From an uncultured Paracoccaceae bacterium (GTDB lineage: Bacteria; Pseudomonadota; Alphaproteobacteria; Rhodobacterales; Rhodobacteraceae), in contig CALBSG010000158.1 of NCBI GenBank assembly GCA_937927675.1, forward strand, positions 35,327 through 99,326: DNA of 64,000 nucleotides, in the 5' to 3' direction. Below are positions 61,758-64,000 of this stretch, piece by piece. How positions within the stretch are numbered: the first letter of the stretch is position 1; every line of letters starts with the position of its first letter. The notes under the pieces are model-generated. The model was given only the letters and a program-made list of their open reading frames with translations, did not search any database and was not told where the DNA came from. Position numbers and translations under genes: made by a program.

Positions 61758-62132
61758 ATGAACCTGATCGCACAACTCGAAGCCGAGCAGATCGCTGCGC
61801 TTGGCAAGACGATTCCCGACTTTAAGGCCGGTGACACCGTCCGCGTCGGCTACAAAGTGACCGAAGGCACCCGTTCGCGCGTGCAGAACTACGAAGGCGT
61901 CGTGATCGGCCGCAAGGGCGGCATGACCATCTCGGCCTCGTTCACGGTCCGCAAGATTTCTTTCGGCGAAGGCGTGGAACGTGTGTTCCCGCTCTATTCG
62001 ACCAACATCGATTCGATCGAAGTGGTCCGCCGCGGCAAGGTGCGTCGCGCCAAGCTGTACTACCTGCGTGCGCGTCGCGGCAAATCGGCCCGTATCGCCG
62101 AAGTCACCAACTACAAGCCCAAAGCTGAGTGA
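61758..62132 (+). CDS. rplS: 50S ribosomal protein L19
   Basis: 124 residues starting MNLIAQLEAEQIAALGKTIP. The ATG at 61758 is preferred over 61746 because GGAG then lies six bases upstream and the start matches the family. Core motifs are GDTVRVGYKVTEGTRSRVQN, YEGVVIGRKGGM and FPLYSTNIDSIEVVRRGKVRRAKLYYLR (in part). L19 sits at the 30S-50S interface. It is followed 11 bases later by rpmE. Confidence 0.98.
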   Translation: MNLIAQLEAEQIAALGKTIPDFKAGDTVRVGYKVTEGTRSRVQNYEGVVIGRKGGMTISASFTVRKISFGEGVERVFPLYSTNIDSIEVVRRGKVRRAKLYYLRARRGKSARIAEVTNYKPKAE

Positions 62133-62143
62133 GGAGAGGCGCC

Positions 62144-62365
62144 ATGAAAGACGGCATTCACCCCGACTATCACTTCATCGAAGTGAAAATGACCGATGGT
62201 TCCACCTTCCGCACCAAGACCACCTGGGGCAAAGATGGCGATACCATGTCTCTGGATATCGATCCGCTGTCGCACCCGGCATGGACCGGCCAGACCGCCA
62301 AGCTGATGGACACCGGCGGCCGCGTGTCGAAGTTCAAGAACAAATACGCTGGTCTGGGCTTCTAA
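62144..62365 (+). CDS. rpmE: 50S ribosomal protein L31
   Basis: 73 residues, MKDGIHPDYHFIEVKMTDGS to KFKNKYAGLGF, with a GAGGAGAGG site. It has no CxxC zinc pair and is the cysteine-free form usual in these bacteria. Co-transcribed with rplS and followed by a strong terminator. Confidence 0.97.
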   Translation: MKDGIHPDYHFIEVKMTDGSTFRTKTTWGKDGDTMSLDIDPLSHPAWTGQTAKLMDTGGRVSKFKNKYAGLGF

Positions 62366-62388
62366 GCCGGATCTTCGTGGAACAAGGA

Positions 62389-62415
62389 GGGCGCCTTCGG
62401 GCGCCCTTTCCTTTT
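62389..62415 (+). terminator. Rho-independent terminator after rpmE
   Basis: GGGCGCC (62389-62395) and GGCGCCC (62400-62406) form a perfect stem around the stable loop TTCG, followed by TTTCCTTTT. It ends the rplS-rpmE transcript. Confidence 0.92.
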
Positions 62416-62529
62416 GCAGGGCAGGGGTTTTGGCGCGCCGGGAATTCCCCTTGCGAAGGGTCATTCCCTTCGTTAGCCGAGACGTCCTATAGTTCGCGCG
62501 GCCCAAAATGGGGCCAGGTGGGGGAAGTC

Positions 62530-63339
62530 GTGGCGCATATTATCGTTGTCGGGAATGAAAAAGGCGGCTCGGGAAAATCGACCACCTCGATGCATGTCGC
62601 GACCGCGCTATGCCGTATGGGGCACCGGGTGGGGGCGCTTGACCTTGACCTGCGACAAAAGAGTTTTGGTCGCTATATCGAAAACCGCCGCGCTTTTCTG
62701 AAGCGGGCCGAGTTGGATTTGCCCAGCCCCGAATACCGTGACCTGCCAGAGGGCGATGCAACCCTTTTGCAATCGGGCGAAAATGCCTTTGACGCCCGGC
62801 TTTCGGCGGCGGTGGCGGCGCTGCAACCGATTTCGGATTTTATCATCATCGACTGCCCCGGCAGCCATACAAGGTTGAGCCAGGTCGCCCATTCGCTGGC
62901 TGACACGTTGGTGACGCCGATGAATGACAGCTTTGTCGATTTCGATCTTTTGGCGCGGATCGATCCGGAAACCGGCAAGGTCAAAGGCCCGTCGATCTAT
63001 TCCGAAATGGTGTGGAATGCCCGGCAGCTTCGGGCGCAGGCCGGTTTGAAGCCGATTGACTGGATCGTGCTGCGCAACCGGCTTGGCGCACAGGCCATGC
63101 ACAACAAGCGCAAGGTGGGTGCGGCCCTTGAAGATCTGTCGCGCCGCATCGGGTTTCGCGTCGCCCCCGGTTTTGCCGAGCGGGTCATCTTCCGCGAGCT
63201 GTTCCCGCGGGGGCTGACGGTGCTGGATCTGAAGGATACCGGCGTCGATCAGATGAACATGTCAAATGTCTCGGCCCGTCAGGAAGTGCGTGAGCTTATG
63301 AAAGAGCTGCGCCTGCCTGCCGTGAAGGTTGATTTCTAA
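62530..63339 (+). CDS. mipZ: Division plane positioning ATPase MipZ
   Basis: 269 residues from a GTG at 62530 preceded by GGGGGAA. It is a ParA/MinD-type P-loop ATPase with deviant Walker A NEKGGSGKSTTSMHVA (residues 9-24), LDLDLRQKSFGRYIENRR, and FIIIDCPGSHTRLSQVAHSL. The MipZ hallmarks are DSFVDFDLLARIDPETGKV and NRLGAQAMHNKRKVGAAL. It forms polar gradients with ParB and blocks FtsZ assembly away from midcell. It stands alone in transcription. Confidence 0.94.
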   Translation: MAHIIVVGNEKGGSGKSTTSMHVATALCRMGHRVGALDLDLRQKSFGRYIENRRAFLKRAELDLPSPEYRDLPEGDATLLQSGENAFDARLSAAVAALQPISDFIIIDCPGSHTRLSQVAHSLADTLVTPMNDSFVDFDLLARIDPETGKVKGPSIYSEMVWNARQLRAQAGLKPIDWIVLRNRLGAQAMHNKRKVGAALEDLSRRIGFRVAPGFAERVIFRELFPRGLTVLDLKDTGVDQMNMSNVSARQEVRELMKELRLPAVKVDF

Positions 63340-63490
63340 GACCTGCCGCGCGAAAGCCCGGTCCAAGATTGCGCGCCCGCGCCTCGCGGCTGCCAATGCG
63401 CAGCAGGCGCAGTTCGAACATATCGGCCTCTGGCCGGGGTCTGCGGGCGAACAGCCCAAACTTGGCAAGGAGGGGGTAAAGCCGTGACAT
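63296..63490 (-). CDS. Possible small basic protein, partly antisense to mipZ
   Basis: 64 residues, MSRLYPLLAKFGLFARRPRP then EADMFELRLLRIGSREARAR and a glycine/arginine-rich end. The main support is a perfect AGGAGG five bases before the ATG at 63490, unusual for a chance frame. The last 44 bases overlap the mipZ 3' end on the opposite strand. No family recognised; it could be a basic cytoplasmic protein or a false positive. Confidence 0.5.
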   Translation of the reverse strand: MSRLYPLLAKFGLFARRPRPEADMFELRLLRIGSREARARNLGPGFRAAGLRNQPSRQAGAALS

Positions 63491-63680
63491 GTGGGCCTCC
63501 TGTTGCTGATGCCTTCAACCTGACCGCGGGCTGCGGCGAAAACGGGGCAGGTCTTTGGTGAAAGCGCGCCGCATTCTGTGGCCCTGGAAACAATCGGTTT
63601 CCACAATACCCCCTATTCTGGTGGCTTGAGCGAACCTGCCGTGCATGGCAGATGTTGGGCAGATCAGCCCGGAGGTCGCC

Positions 63681-64000
63681 ATGGTAAACCCACTTTATAC
63701 CGCGCTTTTTGCCCCTTTGGCGGCGCGCGATGACGTGCTGATGCAGCTCGCGGATGGCGGGGCGATCACGGGGCGCGGATTTCACGCCTTGATTGGGCAG
63801 GCTGCCAATGCGCTTTTGGCCGCAGGCGTGATGCCCGGCGATCGGGTGGCCGTGCAGGTCGGAAAATCCCCGCAGGCGCTGGCGGTCTATGCGGCCACCG
63901 TGTCGATCGGGGCGGTTTTTTTGCCGCTGAACACGGCCTATACCCCCGATGAGGTCGGGTATTTCCTTGGTAATGCCACACCGCGCCTGTTCCTGTGCGA
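63681..64000 (+). CDS. matB: Malonyl-CoA synthetase-like acyl-CoA ligase, N-terminal part only
   Basis: The window ends after 106 codons. GGAGG lies five bases before the ATG. The visible part (MVNPLYTALFAPLAARDDVL ... GRGFHALIGQAANALLAAGV ... PGDRVAVQVGKSPQALAVYA ... GAVFLPLNTAYTPDEVGYFL) matches the N-domain of AMP-forming ligases and is most like malonyl-CoA synthetases of related bacteria. The nucleotide-binding P-loop and adenylation motifs lie beyond the window, so specificity is inferred from the N-terminus only. Confidence 0.72.
   Translation, partial: MVNPLYTALFAPLAARDDVLMQLADGGAITGRGFHALIGQAANALLAAGVMPGDRVAVQVGKSPQALAVYAATVSIGAVFLPLNTAYTPDEVGYFLGNATPRLFLC

Noticed and set aside
1..64000. 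CRISPR arrays, rRNA genes, prophage
   Set aside because: No regularly spaced repeats, no rRNA-like sequence and no phage structural or integrase genes were seen.

Overview
The window looks like the chromosome of an alphaproteobacterium of the Rhodobacteraceae. The evidence is the rpmH-rnpA-yidD cluster, MipZ, the ffh-chorismate mutase-rpsP-rimM-trmD-rplS-rpmE block, an N-terminally extended TrmD, a family-type intergenic palindrome and uniformly GC-rich coding DNA. Gene content points to a methylotroph, or a user of methylated amines, that also carries a type II secretion system.

Layout. 1-7.4 kb: a truncated GGDEF/EAL protein, ttcA, yidD, rnpA and rpmH on the minus strand, then a TVP38 membrane protein, a flavin disulfide oxidoreductase, an orphan histidine kinase and a DUF4405 protein. 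7.5-8.0 kb: three tRNA genes (Arg-ACG, Gly-TCC, Arg-TCT). 8.6-22.3 kb: an accessory block with a membrane-anchored LuxR regulator, a flavocytochrome c sulfide dehydrogenase-like pair whose cytochrome carries cysteine-rich InlB-type repeats, and a complete overlapping gspDEFGHIJKLMNO operon ending at an internally deleted IS5-family remnant. 22.4-24.9 kb: a dimethylglycine/sarcosine dehydrogenase-like flavoprotein. 24.9-39.9 kb: a LysR- and AraC-regulated island joining PxpA, a biotin carrier, biotin carboxylase, PxpB and PxpC to HyuB/HyuA (ATP-dependent hydantoinase/oxoprolinase family) and a five-gene branched-chain-type ABC importer. 39.9-47.4 kb: serine cycle genes hprA, mtkB, mtkA and sgaA on the minus strand, diverging from a LuxR-type regulator followed by mcl and glycerate 2-kinase. 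47.4-53.5 kb: a LysR gene, an MttB-superfamily methyltransferase, a 2-oxoglutarate-type oxygenase, a DMT permease, another LysR and a small exported protein. 53.7-58.7 kb: ffh, a GNAT gene, chorismate mutase, rpsP, a tiny membrane protein, rimM, a membrane protein and trmD. 58.8-61.4 kb: a Rieske oxygenase and its reductase (GbcAB-like) behind a cobalamin riboswitch. 61.7-64 kb: rplS, rpmE, mipZ and the start of a malonyl-CoA synthetase.

How it fits together. Quaternary and methylated amines could be demethylated by GbcAB, the MttB-family enzyme and the dimethylglycine dehydrogenase-like protein. The C1 units would enter the serine cycle (SgaA, HprA, glycerate kinase, MtkAB, Mcl). The hydantoinase/carboxylase island probably imports and opens a cyclic amide, for example N-methylhydantoin or a lactam, possibly yielding sarcosine-type products. 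The most notable observations are the B12 riboswitch ahead of an apparently B12-independent demethylase, and the pxp-biotin carboxylase-hyu-ABC island, whose combined chemistry is not obvious from any single known family.
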